The notes under the pieces: generated by a model
What the model saw: only the letters and a program-made list of their open reading frames with translations
Told to the model about the DNA's origin: nothing
Databases searched by the model: none
Shown: positions 1 to 8,528 of the stretch, piece by piece
How positions within the stretch are numbered: the stretch's first letter is position 1
Layout of the letters: each line of letters starts with the position of its first letter
Assembly: GCA_016713025.1 (NCBI GenBank)
Contig: JADJPZ010000004.1
Span: 4,137,204-4,201,203, forward strand
DNA length: 64,000 nucleotides
Source: Saprospiraceae bacterium
GTDB lineage: Bacteria; Bacteroidota; Bacteroidia; Chitinophagales; Saprospiraceae
Reading direction: 5' to 3'
Made by a program: the position numbers and the translations under genes

Positions 1-1002
1 CTCACATACCATGATCACGCCCCCATCATTTCTTATGACAATATCTTTCAGCTGATAATCAGACAATTCTTTTACCTTTCCGGGTTTTTTCCCGGAGACT
101 TCCGCTAAAAACTCAGATGAAAATCTGTTTATTAAAATTTCTGCTTCTATCGGGATCTCCTGGGGACGGATAGAAAAAGCAAAATATCCATTCACTTTTG
201 TCGGGTCTCCCTGAGTGACAAAACCTGCCACTGCCAATCTTTGATTCTTTTCATCATAATCCAGCAGTAACTCTGAAATTTCATCTTTTTCGGGAAAGAA
301 CCTGTGTATTATGACATTGGATTGATCCAATATTCGTATGAGTAAAAACCCTTTGTCGTTGTCTCTACCCCAAAATGATGATTTACTTCCAAGTATAAAT
401 ATCTCTCCTCTGTTATTGATTTCCAATTTTTCAAAATCTGTTCTGAGGTTGATATCCTTTATAGAAAGTTTAAATTCATATATCATCCTTCTGTTTACAT
501 TATCTATCAGGCGAAGGTGAAGGTCTCTGTCTTCCGGATAAAAAATCAGCACCTTGGACTTGTCTTCAGAAAACGTAAATTTTGGATTATTTTTCAGAAT
601 GCTTACTTTGGTTTGTTTGGAAAGGGTGGCTGTATCCACCAATACGAGATTTTTATTATACACCCTGACATTAAGGTATGTAGTATCTTCATCACGATAC
701 GAATAGTAAAAATTAAATGTCGAATCCATGGCTATCACACCTGCAGGTATGATATTCCTTTTTTCAAACTGAGGAATGATAGTTTGAATATGCCTTAAGT
801 CAGTATCATAAATCTCAAATTGTTGTTCTGTACCCTTGTCATGATAAAAAATAATTCGGTCACCTATGTTTGGCAATATATCATAAGCATAATTATTTCT
901 TACTCCTATCTCTCTTGAAACAGTAACTTTCTGTGCGTGTAATTGCACAATTGCCATCATCAATAATATACACGCCAGATAAAAAGAATGTTTAAGATTC
1001 AT
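1..1002 (-). CDS. Secreted protein of unknown function, C-terminus outside window
   Basis: An uninterrupted reading frame runs from an ATG at 1002 to the window edge (334 codons), so the gene is partial at its 3' end. The first ~24 residues form a signal peptide (MNLKHSF, a hydrophobic run, then LHAQ). The rest is a soluble protein rich in short beta-strand-like stretches with recurring aromatic and charged pairs, such as DRIIFYHDKG and SKVLIFYPED. This would fit a beta-propeller or similar beta-rich exported protein, but I recognise no family. It is divergent from the histidine-degradation gene to its right. The reading frame is certain; the function is unknown. Confidence 0.75.
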   Translation of the reverse strand, partial: MNLKHSFYLACILLMMAIVQLHAQKVTVSREIGVRNNYAYDILPNIGDRIIFYHDKGTEQQFEIYDTDLRHIQTIIPQFEKRNIIPAGVIAMDSTFNFYYSYRDEDTTYLNVRVYNKNLVLVDTATLSKQTKVSILKNNPKFTFSEDKSKVLIFYPEDRDLHLRLIDNVNRRMIYEFKLSIKDINLRTDFEKLEINNRGEIFILGSKSSFWGRDNDKGFLLIRILDQSNVIIHRFFPEKDEISELLLDYDEKNQRLAVAGFVTQGDPTKVNGYFAFSIRPQEIPIEAEILINRFSSEFLAEVSGKKPGKVKELSDYQLKDIVIRNDGGVIMVCE

Positions 1003-1156
1003 TATACTTTGAATGATATTACAAATATAACCCAAATGTCTCAGAGTATGTTCAAAATTGCATTTTCTGAATACATGAATCAATTTTATCCTTGGTGTTA
1101 TGTTAATGTTAAATTGAGATTTTCATGCGATTAGTTTTACTTCTTCCCATATTGTG

Positions 1157-1164
1157 TACTTTTG
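1157..1164 (+). promoter_or_regulatory. -7 promoter box for the formiminotransferase-cyclodeaminase gene
   Basis: TACTTTTG matches the Bacteroidota -7 consensus TAnnTTTG and lies 20 bases before the ATG at 1185. It sits inside the longer open frame that begins at 1125, which argues that translation starts at 1185. Confidence 0.6.
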
Positions 1165-1184
1165 CCTTAGCAAATGAAATTGTT

Positions 1185-2870
1185 ATGAACCATCTTAATA
1201 CTTTGATAGAATGTGTCCCAAATTTCAGTGAAGGGAGAGACATGACCATCATACGGCAGATCACAGATGAAATTGAAAAAATAGATGGTGTAAAACTTCT
1301 GGATGTTGATCCCGGCAAAGCCACAAACAGAACCGTTGTCACATTTGTTGGTCATCCAATAGCTGTGACAGAAGCGGCTTTTCAGGCCATTAAAAAAGCA
1401 TCAGAACTTATAGACATGTCTTCCCATCATGGTGAGCATCCGCGGATGGGCGCTACAGATGTATGTCCGCTCATCCCAATATCCGGTATCAGCATGGAAG
1501 AAACAGCAAAATACGCTCACGAACTGGGAAAAAGAGTCGGAAATGAGCTCGGCATACCTGTGTATATGTACGAATCTGCAGCTACATCTACCGAAAGGCA
1601 AAATCTGGCAACTATACGGGCAGGCGAATACGAAGGACTTCCAGCAAAGCTCAAAGATCCAAAATGGTATCCTGATTACGGAACAAGTGCTTTCAACAAA
1701 AAATCCGGAGCAACCGTGATCGGCGCGCGGGACTTCCTTGTGGCATACAATGTCAATCTCAACACCACATCAGTACGAAGGGCAAATTCTGTAGCCTTTG
1801 ATGTACGCGAAAACGGGCGTGTAAAAACCGATGAAAAAGGCAAAAACATACTCCTCGAAAATGGTGAACCTGTAAGAATACCCGGAAGCTGCAAGTCTGT
1901 AAAAGCGATAGGATGGTATATTGAAGAGTATGGAATAGCTCAAATTTCCATGAATCTCACTAATATCCATGAAACGCCACTCCACATTGCATTCGATGAA
2001 TGCTGTAAGAGTGCTCAATCACGAGGACTGAGAGTGACTGGTTCAGAATTGGTAGGACTGGTACCTAAGTCAGTGCTGGTGGATGCCGGAAAATACTTCC
2101 TGAAAAAGCAAAAAAGATCCGAAGGAGTATCAGAAAAAGATTTGATCCATATAGCAGTAAGGACACTTGGTTTAGATGAGCTTTCACCTTTTGATCCATC
2201 AAAAAAAGTCATAGAATATTTGCTTGAGGACAAATCAGATCATCCATTGATACAGATGACCCTGAACAATTTTGCTGACGAAACAGCTTCTGAGAGCCCT
2301 GCACCGGGAGGAGGAAGTATTTCTGCCTATGTTGGCGCTTTAGGTATATCGCTCGGTACTATGGTAGCCAATCTCAGTTCTGCTAAAGCCGGCTGGGAAG
2401 ATCAGATTGAATACTTTTCATCCAAAGCAGAAGAGGGCCAACAACTCAAAAATAAATTATTAGATCTGGTCGATGCTGATACTCATGCATTCAACAAAAT
2501 AATGGATGCCCTGAAATTGCCAAAGAGTACCGAGCCTGAAAAAATCATCAGAAAGGCTGCCATGAATGCTGCGACCATAGGAGCTATTGAAATACCACTA
2601 AAAGTGATGAAAGTAAGCCTTCAATCTATGAATATGCTGAAGGAAATGGCTGAAAAGGGAAATCCCAACTCGGTGTCAGATGCGGGTGTAGGCGCATTGT
2701 GTGCACGTACGGCGGTAGAAGGAGCAGCGCTTAACGTCCGGATCAATTGCAGCGGATTTGATGATGTCGAATTTGTAAAACTTTCGCTATCGCAAGCAGA
2801 TGAAATGGTTCAAAATGCAAGATCAATTGAAAAGGAAATTTTGGAGATAGTAGAAAAATTGATCAAATAA
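1185..2870 (+). CDS. Glutamate formimidoyltransferase / formimidoyltetrahydrofolate cyclodeaminase (bifunctional)
   Basis: This is a bifunctional folate enzyme of histidine degradation. The formiminotransferase part moves the formimino group from N-formimino-glutamate to tetrahydrofolate. The cyclodeaminase part releases ammonia and forms methenyl-THF. About 561 residues. The N-terminal transferase domain begins with the family motif ECVPNFSEGRD (residues ~9-19) and runs to ~300. The C-terminal cyclodeaminase domain (~350-555) contains ESPAPGGGS and the helical SDAGVGALCA segment. The frame stays open back to 1125, but a -7 box at 1157-1164 and the normal family N-terminus favour the ATG at 1185. 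Fused forms are common in Bacteroidota and animals, while many bacteria carry the two activities apart. No hut genes are adjacent. Confidence 0.93.
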   Translation: MNHLNTLIECVPNFSEGRDMTIIRQITDEIEKIDGVKLLDVDPGKATNRTVVTFVGHPIAVTEAAFQAIKKASELIDMSSHHGEHPRMGATDVCPLIPISGISMEETAKYAHELGKRVGNELGIPVYMYESAATSTERQNLATIRAGEYEGLPAKLKDPKWYPDYGTSAFNKKSGATVIGARDFLVAYNVNLNTTSVRRANSVAFDVRENGRVKTDEKGKNILLENGEPVRIPGSCKSVKAIGWYIEEYGIAQISMNLTNIHETPLHIAFDECCKSAQSRGLRVTGSELVGLVPKSVLVDAGKYFLKKQKRSEGVSEKDLIHIAVRTLGLDELSPFDPSKKVIEYLLEDKSDHPLIQMTLNNFADETASESPAPGGGSISAYVGALGISLGTMVANLSSAKAGWEDQIEYFSSKAEEGQQLKNKLLDLVDADTHAFNKIMDALKLPKSTEPEKIIRKAAMNAATIGAIEIPLKVMKVSLQSMNMLKEMAEKGNPNSVSDAGVGALCARTAVEGAALNVRINCSGFDDVEFVKLSLSQADEMVQNARSIEKEILEIVEKLIK

Positions 2871-3003
2871 TTAAAAAAATAAAATAGGCCCGAAGATGTC
2901 TTAATAGCTATTGTTTTGACATTTTATTTCTAAATTTTTAATTACAACTATTTAGGTCTTGTTTTTAATCAAAATTGGGTTTTTAGAACTTCCCCGTAGT
3001 TAT

Positions 3004-3036
3004 TTTGATGTAATTGTATTAAGGTTCTTATTTTTG
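3004..3036 (+). promoter_or_regulatory. Promoter of the aldehyde dehydrogenase gene (-33 TTTG, -7 TATTTTTG)
   Basis: TTTG at 3004-3007 and TATTTTTG at 3029-3036 are 21 bases apart, close to the Bacteroidota consensus. Transcription would begin near 3043. That places the upstream in-frame start codon at 3036 inside the promoter and supports the ATG at 3087. Confidence 0.6.
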
Positions 3037-3086
3037 TGACAAAATATAAATTCTGTAATTGCTCTTCAAGATTCAAACTAAACCAC

Positions 3087-4616
3087 ATGAATACATCATT
3101 TCTAAAAAAACTTGACCTTCATAAAAAAAACGAAGGAACCTGGACCGGATTAAAGTCATATAAATCTGAGACTTATATTGAATCCTACTCTCCCGTAGAT
3201 GGCAACTTGATTGGCAGTGTTTCTGTCACATCCAAAAAGGATTACGAAAAGGTCATTTCAAAAGCCGGAAAAGCATTTGTGGAATGGAGGAAAATTCCGG
3301 CACCGAAACGGGGTGAATTGGTCCGTCAGTATGGTGATGAGTTGAGAAAACACAAGGAGGCTTTAGGGCAACTTGTATCATACGAAATGGGAAAATCACT
3401 TCAGGAAGGGCTCGGTGAAGTACAGGAGATGATCGATATCTGTGATTTTGCAGTGGGGTTGTCCCGTCAATTGTACGGCCTGACCATGCACTCTGAGCGG
3501 CCCAATCATCGTATGTATGAACAATGGCATCCGCTTGGGGTAGTAGGCATCATCTCAGCTTTCAATTTTCCAGTTGCAGTGTGGTCATGGAATGCAATGA
3601 TTGCAATCGTTTGTGGGAACGTTTGTGTGTGGAAAGCTAGCGAAAAAGCACCTCTTTGTGCAGTCGCATGCCAAAACATCTTACATAAAGTCTTAAAAGC
3701 AAATAAAGTGCCTGAAGGCGTAAGCTGTATCATCACTGGTGATTATAAAGTTGGAGAGTGGTTGACAAAAGATAAACGAGTCCCATTAATTTCAGCAACT
3801 GGAAGTACACAAATGGGTAAGATCGTCGGTGCCGCTGTAGCTGAAAGACTTGGTAGAAGCCTGCTTGAATTAGGTGGAAATAATGCAATCATAATCACAC
3901 CATCAGCAGATATGAATCTTGTATTGACCGGTGCGCTCTTCGGAGCTGTTGGTACTTGTGGTCAGAGATGCACCAGCACGAGAAGGTTGATAGTTCATGA
4001 AAACATGTATGATGAGGTAAAAGCAAAACTTACAAAAGCGTACGGACAGCTAAAAATAGGCAATCCATTAGACAGTAAAAATCATGTAGGTCCTCTCATC
4101 GACAAAATGGCTGTCAACAATTATCTTAATGCACTTGCATCCGCAGAAGAACAAGGTGCTGTTTTCCTGGTAGAAGGTGGAGTTCTAAATGGAAAGAATT
4201 ATAAGAGCGGGTGTTATGTAAAACCTTGTATCATCGAAGCAAAAAATGAAATGCCTATCGTTCAGCATGAAACTTTTGCTCCTATCCTCTACTTACTAAA
4301 ATACAAAGGAAGTATAGAAAATGCTATCACAATTCAAAATGACGTGCCACAAGGCTTATCATCAGCTATCATGACCACCAATCTGCGCGAAGCAGAGCAG
4401 TTTCTCTCTTGTGCAGGTTCAGACTGCGGTATCGCTAATGTCAATATAGGAACAAGCGGTGCAGAAATAGGCGGTGCATTCGGTGGTGAAAAAGAAACCG
4501 GTGGCGGACGTGAATCCGGATCAGACAGCTGGAAAGCATATATGCGCCGACAAACCAATACGATCAATTACAGCACAACTTTGCCACTGGCGCAGGGGAT
4601 TAAATTTGATTTGTAA
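3087..4616 (+). CDS. Antiquitin-type aldehyde dehydrogenase (ALDH7; alpha-aminoadipic semialdehyde dehydrogenase)
   Basis: NAD-dependent dehydrogenase, likely oxidising alpha-aminoadipic semialdehyde (in equilibrium with piperideine-6-carboxylate) to alpha-aminoadipate in lysine breakdown, or a related osmotic/aldehyde stress substrate. About 509 residues. The catalytic Cys lies in GQRCTS (about residue 295) and the general-base Glu in LELGGNN (about residue 261). The ISAFNFPVAVW segment and the C-terminal GGEKETGGGRESGSDSWK stretch are typical of ALDH7 rather than of betaine or ALDH3 enzymes. The longer open frame to 3036 adds 17 residues that do not look conserved and overlaps the promoter, so 3087 is preferred. 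aroA follows 38 bases downstream on the same strand and may be co-transcribed. Confidence 0.88.
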   Translation: MNTSFLKKLDLHKKNEGTWTGLKSYKSETYIESYSPVDGNLIGSVSVTSKKDYEKVISKAGKAFVEWRKIPAPKRGELVRQYGDELRKHKEALGQLVSYEMGKSLQEGLGEVQEMIDICDFAVGLSRQLYGLTMHSERPNHRMYEQWHPLGVVGIISAFNFPVAVWSWNAMIAIVCGNVCVWKASEKAPLCAVACQNILHKVLKANKVPEGVSCIITGDYKVGEWLTKDKRVPLISATGSTQMGKIVGAAVAERLGRSLLELGGNNAIIITPSADMNLVLTGALFGAVGTCGQRCTSTRRLIVHENMYDEVKAKLTKAYGQLKIGNPLDSKNHVGPLIDKMAVNNYLNALASAEEQGAVFLVEGGVLNGKNYKSGCYVKPCIIEAKNEMPIVQHETFAPILYLLKYKGSIENAITIQNDVPQGLSSAIMTTNLREAEQFLSCAGSDCGIANVNIGTSGAEIGGAFGGEKETGGGRESGSDSWKAYMRRQTNTINYSTTLPLAQGIKFDL

Positions 4617-4654
4617 AGACAACAGCCGTTTTTTAAATTTACATTTTTTGATAT

Positions 4655-5923
4655 ATGAATAATTCTTTTGTGGTACATTGCCCAAAGAAGATCATTTCCG
4701 GCGAAATCACCCTAAGTGGATCGAAGAGTATTTCCAACAGAGTACTCATGATCAGAGCACTTTGTGATGAAAAATTTGAGATATTCAACCTATCAGATAG
4801 CGATGACAGTGTATCAATGGATACTTTACTGAGATCTGATGATGAGTTACTTGATGCACATCATGCCGGGACAACTTTCAGGTTCCTGACAGCTTATCTG
4901 GCCATTCAACCCGGAACTCAGATTTTAACAGGTTCTCCAAGAATGAAACAAAGGCCAATTAAAGCTTTGGTAGATGCATTAAATTTACTCGGAGCAGATA
5001 TCGAATACCTGGAAGAAGAAGGATATCCTCCATTAAAAATAAATAGCCCAAAAGGAATTTGGAAAAGTGAAATTTCTTTACCTGCCAATATTAGCTCTCA
5101 ATATATTACTGCATTGCTGCTCATAGCCCCGTGTCTACCCCAGGGATTGACCATTCATCTGGAGGGAGATATTGTTTCAAGACCTTATATTGAAATGACT
5201 TTGGGTATCATGGCTTTTTTTGGAGTTGATGTTGTTTTTGAGGGCAATACACTTTTAGTTCCATACAAAAAATACCAACCGAAGACCTTTCACGTAGAAG
5301 CAGACTGGTCAGCAGCATCTTATTTTTATGAAATAGCCGCTTTTTCTGAAAGTGCCTGCATAAAATTGAATGGCTTGCATAAAAATAGTCTGCAGGGAGA
5401 CGCTGACGTGGCCAATATTTGCAAAAAACTTGGGATAGAAACCTTTTATGATGAGTACAGCATTACTCTAAAAAAAGAAAAGGATACTGTTTTCCCACAA
5501 AATCTGGAATACAATTTTATAAATGTCCCTGATATTGCTCAAAGTATCTCGGTATTATGTGCAGGCATCGGATGCAATGTACTGTTTTCCGGATTGCAAA
5601 CCCTTAAAATCAAGGAGACAGACAGGATTTCTGCATTAAAAAATGAACATGCAAAAATGAATGTTTCCTTTTCCAAGATGCCCGAAAGGTTTTCATCCAA
5701 GACGGGAATTGAATATTATATGCAGGAAGGCATGAGCACTACTGATAAATCTTTTGTCCCATCTATAGATACCTACAATGACCATAGAATGGCTATGTGC
5801 TTCGCACCGCTGGGATTATTGTTTCCGATTATGATAAATGACCCCTTGGTAGTTTCTAAATCTTATCCTGGTTTTTGGAAGGATATTTCTGGTCTGGGAT
5901 TTATTATTTCTGAAGAAAATTGA
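4655..5923 (+). CDS. aroA: 3-phosphoshikimate 1-carboxyvinyltransferase (EPSP synthase)
   Basis: Joins shikimate-3-phosphate and phosphoenolpyruvate to make 5-enolpyruvylshikimate-3-phosphate, the sixth step of the shikimate pathway. 422 residues, normal length. Substrate-binding motifs are visible: GSKSISNR near the start, GTTFRFLTAY, the SSQYITALLL loop, the KETDRI segment near residue 325, and NDHRMAM near 375. The sequence is shorter and more divergent than enterobacterial AroA, as is usual in Bacteroidota. It lies downstream of the ALDH7 gene and upstream of a glycosyltransferase. aroB of the same pathway is 18 kb away on the opposite strand. Confidence 0.93.
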   Translation: MNNSFVVHCPKKIISGEITLSGSKSISNRVLMIRALCDEKFEIFNLSDSDDSVSMDTLLRSDDELLDAHHAGTTFRFLTAYLAIQPGTQILTGSPRMKQRPIKALVDALNLLGADIEYLEEEGYPPLKINSPKGIWKSEISLPANISSQYITALLLIAPCLPQGLTIHLEGDIVSRPYIEMTLGIMAFFGVDVVFEGNTLLVPYKKYQPKTFHVEADWSAASYFYEIAAFSESACIKLNGLHKNSLQGDADVANICKKLGIETFYDEYSITLKKEKDTVFPQNLEYNFINVPDIAQSISVLCAGIGCNVLFSGLQTLKIKETDRISALKNEHAKMNVSFSKMPERFSSKTGIEYYMQEGMSTTDKSFVPSIDTYNDHRMAMCFAPLGLLFPIMINDPLVVSKSYPGFWKDISGLGFIISEEN

Positions 5924-5986
5924 AAATTGATATATCAGAGTTTCATAATTTTGGTTACTTTTGATCTGCCCAATTTCAGATAATAT

Positions 5987-7042
5987 ATGTATGATGTCAT
6001 CTTAGCCTTTATTACTTCTTTTGCACTGACATATCTTGCCATACCATCCATAATAAATCTTGCTATAAAGAAAAATCTTATGGATGAGCCGGGTGAACGA
6101 CGATCGCATAAGATCAGCACACCGTCTCTTGGGGGAATAGGCATTTTTGCCGGTACACTTTTTTCAATCATACTTTGGACACCTTTCAATTACTTCGGAG
6201 ATCTCCAGTATATACTATGTGCTTTTATCATTATATTTCTTATCGGGGCTAAAGATGATATAGATCCTATATCACCATCAAAAAAATTTCTGGGGGAACT
6301 ATTTGCTGCCGGTATATTGGTTTTCAGGGCAAATGTCCGACTCACAAGTTTTTATGGTTTTTTTGGCATATACGAAATACCTGAGTTTGTGAGTATCTTA
6401 TTATCCATATTCACTATCATAGTCATAATTAACTCATTCAATCTTATTGATGGTATAAATGGTCTTTCGGCAAGTCTTGGATTGCTTATTACTTCTGTGC
6501 TAGGTACCTGGTTTTTCCTTATAGGTAGTATAGAGTTGGCAATTGTGGCATTTTCCTTAGGAGGTGCGTTGATAGCATTTTTAAAATATAACATCACTCC
6601 CGCAAAAATATTTATGGGCGATACAGGTGCTCTGCTCCTTGGTTTGGTATGTTCTATTCTTGCTATTAAGTTTATAGAACTGCACAATGACATATCAAAC
6701 TCTCCATACACTTTTGCATCTGCTCCTTCTATTGCGATTGCCATTTTGATTTTACCTTTGTTTGATACACTTCGTGTTTTTATACTTCGGGTATATGAGG
6801 GAAGATCCCCTTTCAGCCCTGATAGGAAACACATTCATCATATCCTGATAGACCTTGGCTTGACGCATATGCAAGCCACAGGCGTACTATTTCTTACTAA
6901 CATTCTTTTTATCATCATGGCGGTGATGCTGCAAAATATTGGGAATCTGATGTTGTTGATCATTACATTGAGTCTTGCTTTTGTAATGTCTCTACTGGCA
7001 AGCAGAATGGTTGAAAAGAAAAAACAAAAAGCCATAAAATGA
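5987..7042 (+). CDS. Glycosyltransferase family 4 membrane protein (WecA/MraY-type undecaprenyl-phosphate sugar-1-phosphate transferase)
   Basis: Polytopic inner-membrane enzyme that transfers a sugar-1-phosphate from a UDP-sugar to undecaprenyl phosphate, starting a surface glycan. 351 residues with about ten hydrophobic segments. Family motifs occur in order: GERRSHKISTPSLGGIGI after the first helix, the catalytic-type KDDIDPISPSKK (~95), NLIDGINGLSAS (~153), FMGDTGALLLG (~210) and PDRKHIHH (~280). The HIHH motif points to the WecA/TagO branch that uses UDP-GlcNAc-like donors rather than to MraY. Its last four bases overlap the crcB start (ATGA), so the two genes are translationally coupled. 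Confidence 0.85.
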   Translation: MYDVILAFITSFALTYLAIPSIINLAIKKNLMDEPGERRSHKISTPSLGGIGIFAGTLFSIILWTPFNYFGDLQYILCAFIIIFLIGAKDDIDPISPSKKFLGELFAAGILVFRANVRLTSFYGFFGIYEIPEFVSILLSIFTIIVIINSFNLIDGINGLSASLGLLITSVLGTWFFLIGSIELAIVAFSLGGALIAFLKYNITPAKIFMGDTGALLLGLVCSILAIKFIELHNDISNSPYTFASAPSIAIAILILPLFDTLRVFILRVYEGRSPFSPDRKHIHHILIDLGLTHMQATGVLFLTNILFIIMAVMLQNIGNLMLLIITLSLAFVMSLLASRMVEKKKQKAIK

Positions 7043-7419
7043 TAGCTTGGATATTTGTATTTTTTGGTGGTGGTTTAGGCAGCATCTGCAGATATTATTT
7101 GGCGCGCCACTTCAATTACACTGGTCAGGAGTATATCATTTTCCCATACGGTACTTTGATAGCCAATATTCTTAGTTGTTTTATTTTGGGATTTTTGATT
7201 CAAAAACAAATATCTAACCATTTGACAGAAAATTTCAGGCTACTTTTAGCCACAGGGTTTTGCGGAGGCTTCAGCACTTTTTCTACATTTTCATATGAAA
7301 TCTACATATATCTGCAAAAAGATCAGTTATGGCAAGGGTTGGGATATGTCAGTTTGAGTCTGATTACAGGAGTTATTGCCCTTATTGCCGGAATAAGATT
7401 GTGTCAAATATTATTTTGA
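7039..7419 (+). CDS. crcB: Fluoride ion channel/exporter CrcB (Fluc)
   Basis: Small four-helix membrane protein that dimerises in dual topology and lets fluoride leave the cell. 126 residues, normal length. Fluc signatures are present: GGGLGSICRYYLAR at the N-terminus, FPYGTLIANILSC in the second helix (the conserved Asn), and TGFCGGFSTFSTFSYE in the third, which carries the phenylalanine/serine fluoride track. It overlaps the preceding glycosyltransferase by four bases. I see no fluoride riboswitch upstream, since the start lies inside the previous gene. Confidence 0.93.
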   Translation: MIAWIFVFFGGGLGSICRYYLARHFNYTGQEYIIFPYGTLIANILSCFILGFLIQKQISNHLTENFRLLLATGFCGGFSTFSTFSYEIYIYLQKDQLWQGLGYVSLSLITGVIALIAGIRLCQILF

Positions 7420-7450
7420 TCTTAACGTATATAAAAATTTGTTATCTTTG
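7416..7450 (+). promoter_or_regulatory. recA promoter (-33 TTTG, -7 TATCTTTG)
   Basis: TTTG at 7416-7419 overlaps the end of crcB, and the -7 box TATCTTTG is at 7443-7450, 28 bases before the recA ATG. recA is therefore transcribed on its own. No LexA-type palindrome was recognised. Confidence 0.6.
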
Positions 7451-7477
7451 CTTTTGTAAATAAAGTAATAATTAACC

Positions 7478-8509
7478 ATGTCAAAAGAAAAGGAAGAAAA
7501 ACTTAAAGCATTGGCTCTTACCATGGACAAATTGGACAAAACTTATGGTAAAGGCACAATAATGAAACTAGGCGACAAGCAGATAGTGCATGTGGAGACT
7601 ATTTCCACAGGATCACTTGGTCTTGATATAGCATTAGGTATCAATGGTCTGCCCAAGGGTAGAATCGTAGAGATCTATGGTCCTGAGTCGTCCGGTAAAA
7701 CCACCCTCGCCATTCATGCCATAGCTGAATGCCAAAAGCAAGGAGGAATAGCTGCATTCATTGATGCAGAGCATGCATTTGACAGATTTTATGCAGAAAG
7801 CCTTGGTGTCAATACCGAGGAATTGTTGATATCTCAACCGGATAACGGAGAGCAAGCCCTTGAAATAGCTGAAAACCTGATACGCTCCGGTGCCATAGAC
7901 ATCATTGTTATCGACTCTGTGGCAGCATTGGTTCCACGTAGCGAAATAGAAGGTGAGATGGGAGACTCAAAAATGGGACTCCAGGCAAGATTGATGTCTC
8001 AGGCTCTGAGAAAACTGACTGCTACTATCGGGCGCACTGGTTGTTGCTGCGTATTTATCAATCAGCTCCGCGAAAAAATAGGTGTGATGTTTGGCAATCC
8101 TGAAACCACTACAGGAGGTAATGCTTTGAAGTTTTATGCTTCTATCAGACTCGATATCAGAAAATCCGGTACGGCTATTAAAGATAAAGATGGCAACACT
8201 GTAGGTACTCCTGTAAAAGTTAAAGTGGTAAAGAATAAACTGGCACCGCCATTCAGGGTAGCAACATTTGATATCGTTTTTGGCGAAGGTATCTCCAAAA
8301 CCGGGGAAATCGTGGATCTGGGTGTAGAGACAGATATCATAGGAAAGAGTGGTTCATGGTTTAGCTATGAAGGGACTAAAATTGCTCAGGGTAGAGAAGC
8401 CGCCAAACAGTTTTTTGCAGACAATCCTGAACTGGCATCAGAAATAGAGCTCAAAATTAAAGAGAAATATCACCCTGCTCAGGTCGAAGCCACCGATTCT
8501 GAAGACTAA
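7478..8509 (+). CDS. recA: Recombinase RecA
   Basis: Forms helical filaments on single-stranded DNA, drives strand exchange with ATP and triggers LexA-type self-cleavage. 343 residues, normal length. Walker A GPESSGKT is at residues 68-75 and Walker B is the IIVIDSVAALVP stretch. Loop L1 contains EIEGEMGDSKMGLQAR, and loop L2 contains MFGNPETTTGGNALKFY. The C-terminal acidic tail ends in EATDSED. A dedicated promoter precedes it. The downstream lipoprotein gene starts 19 bases later and may receive some readthrough. Confidence 0.98.
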   Translation: MSKEKEEKLKALALTMDKLDKTYGKGTIMKLGDKQIVHVETISTGSLGLDIALGINGLPKGRIVEIYGPESSGKTTLAIHAIAECQKQGGIAAFIDAEHAFDRFYAESLGVNTEELLISQPDNGEQALEIAENLIRSGAIDIIVIDSVAALVPRSEIEGEMGDSKMGLQARLMSQALRKLTATIGRTGCCCVFINQLREKIGVMFGNPETTTGGNALKFYASIRLDIRKSGTAIKDKDGNTVGTPVKVKVVKNKLAPPFRVATFDIVFGEGISKTGEIVDLGVETDIIGKSGSWFSYEGTKIAQGREAAKQFFADNPELASEIELKIKEKYHPAQVEATDSED

Positions 8510-8528
8510 TAGGATAATAAATAATCAA

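Noticed and set aside
1125..1184. Upstream start for the formiminotransferase-cyclodeaminase, giving an apparent signal peptide
   Set aside because: The extension contains the -7 promoter box and the enzyme is cytoplasmic; the ATG at 1185 matches the family N-terminus.
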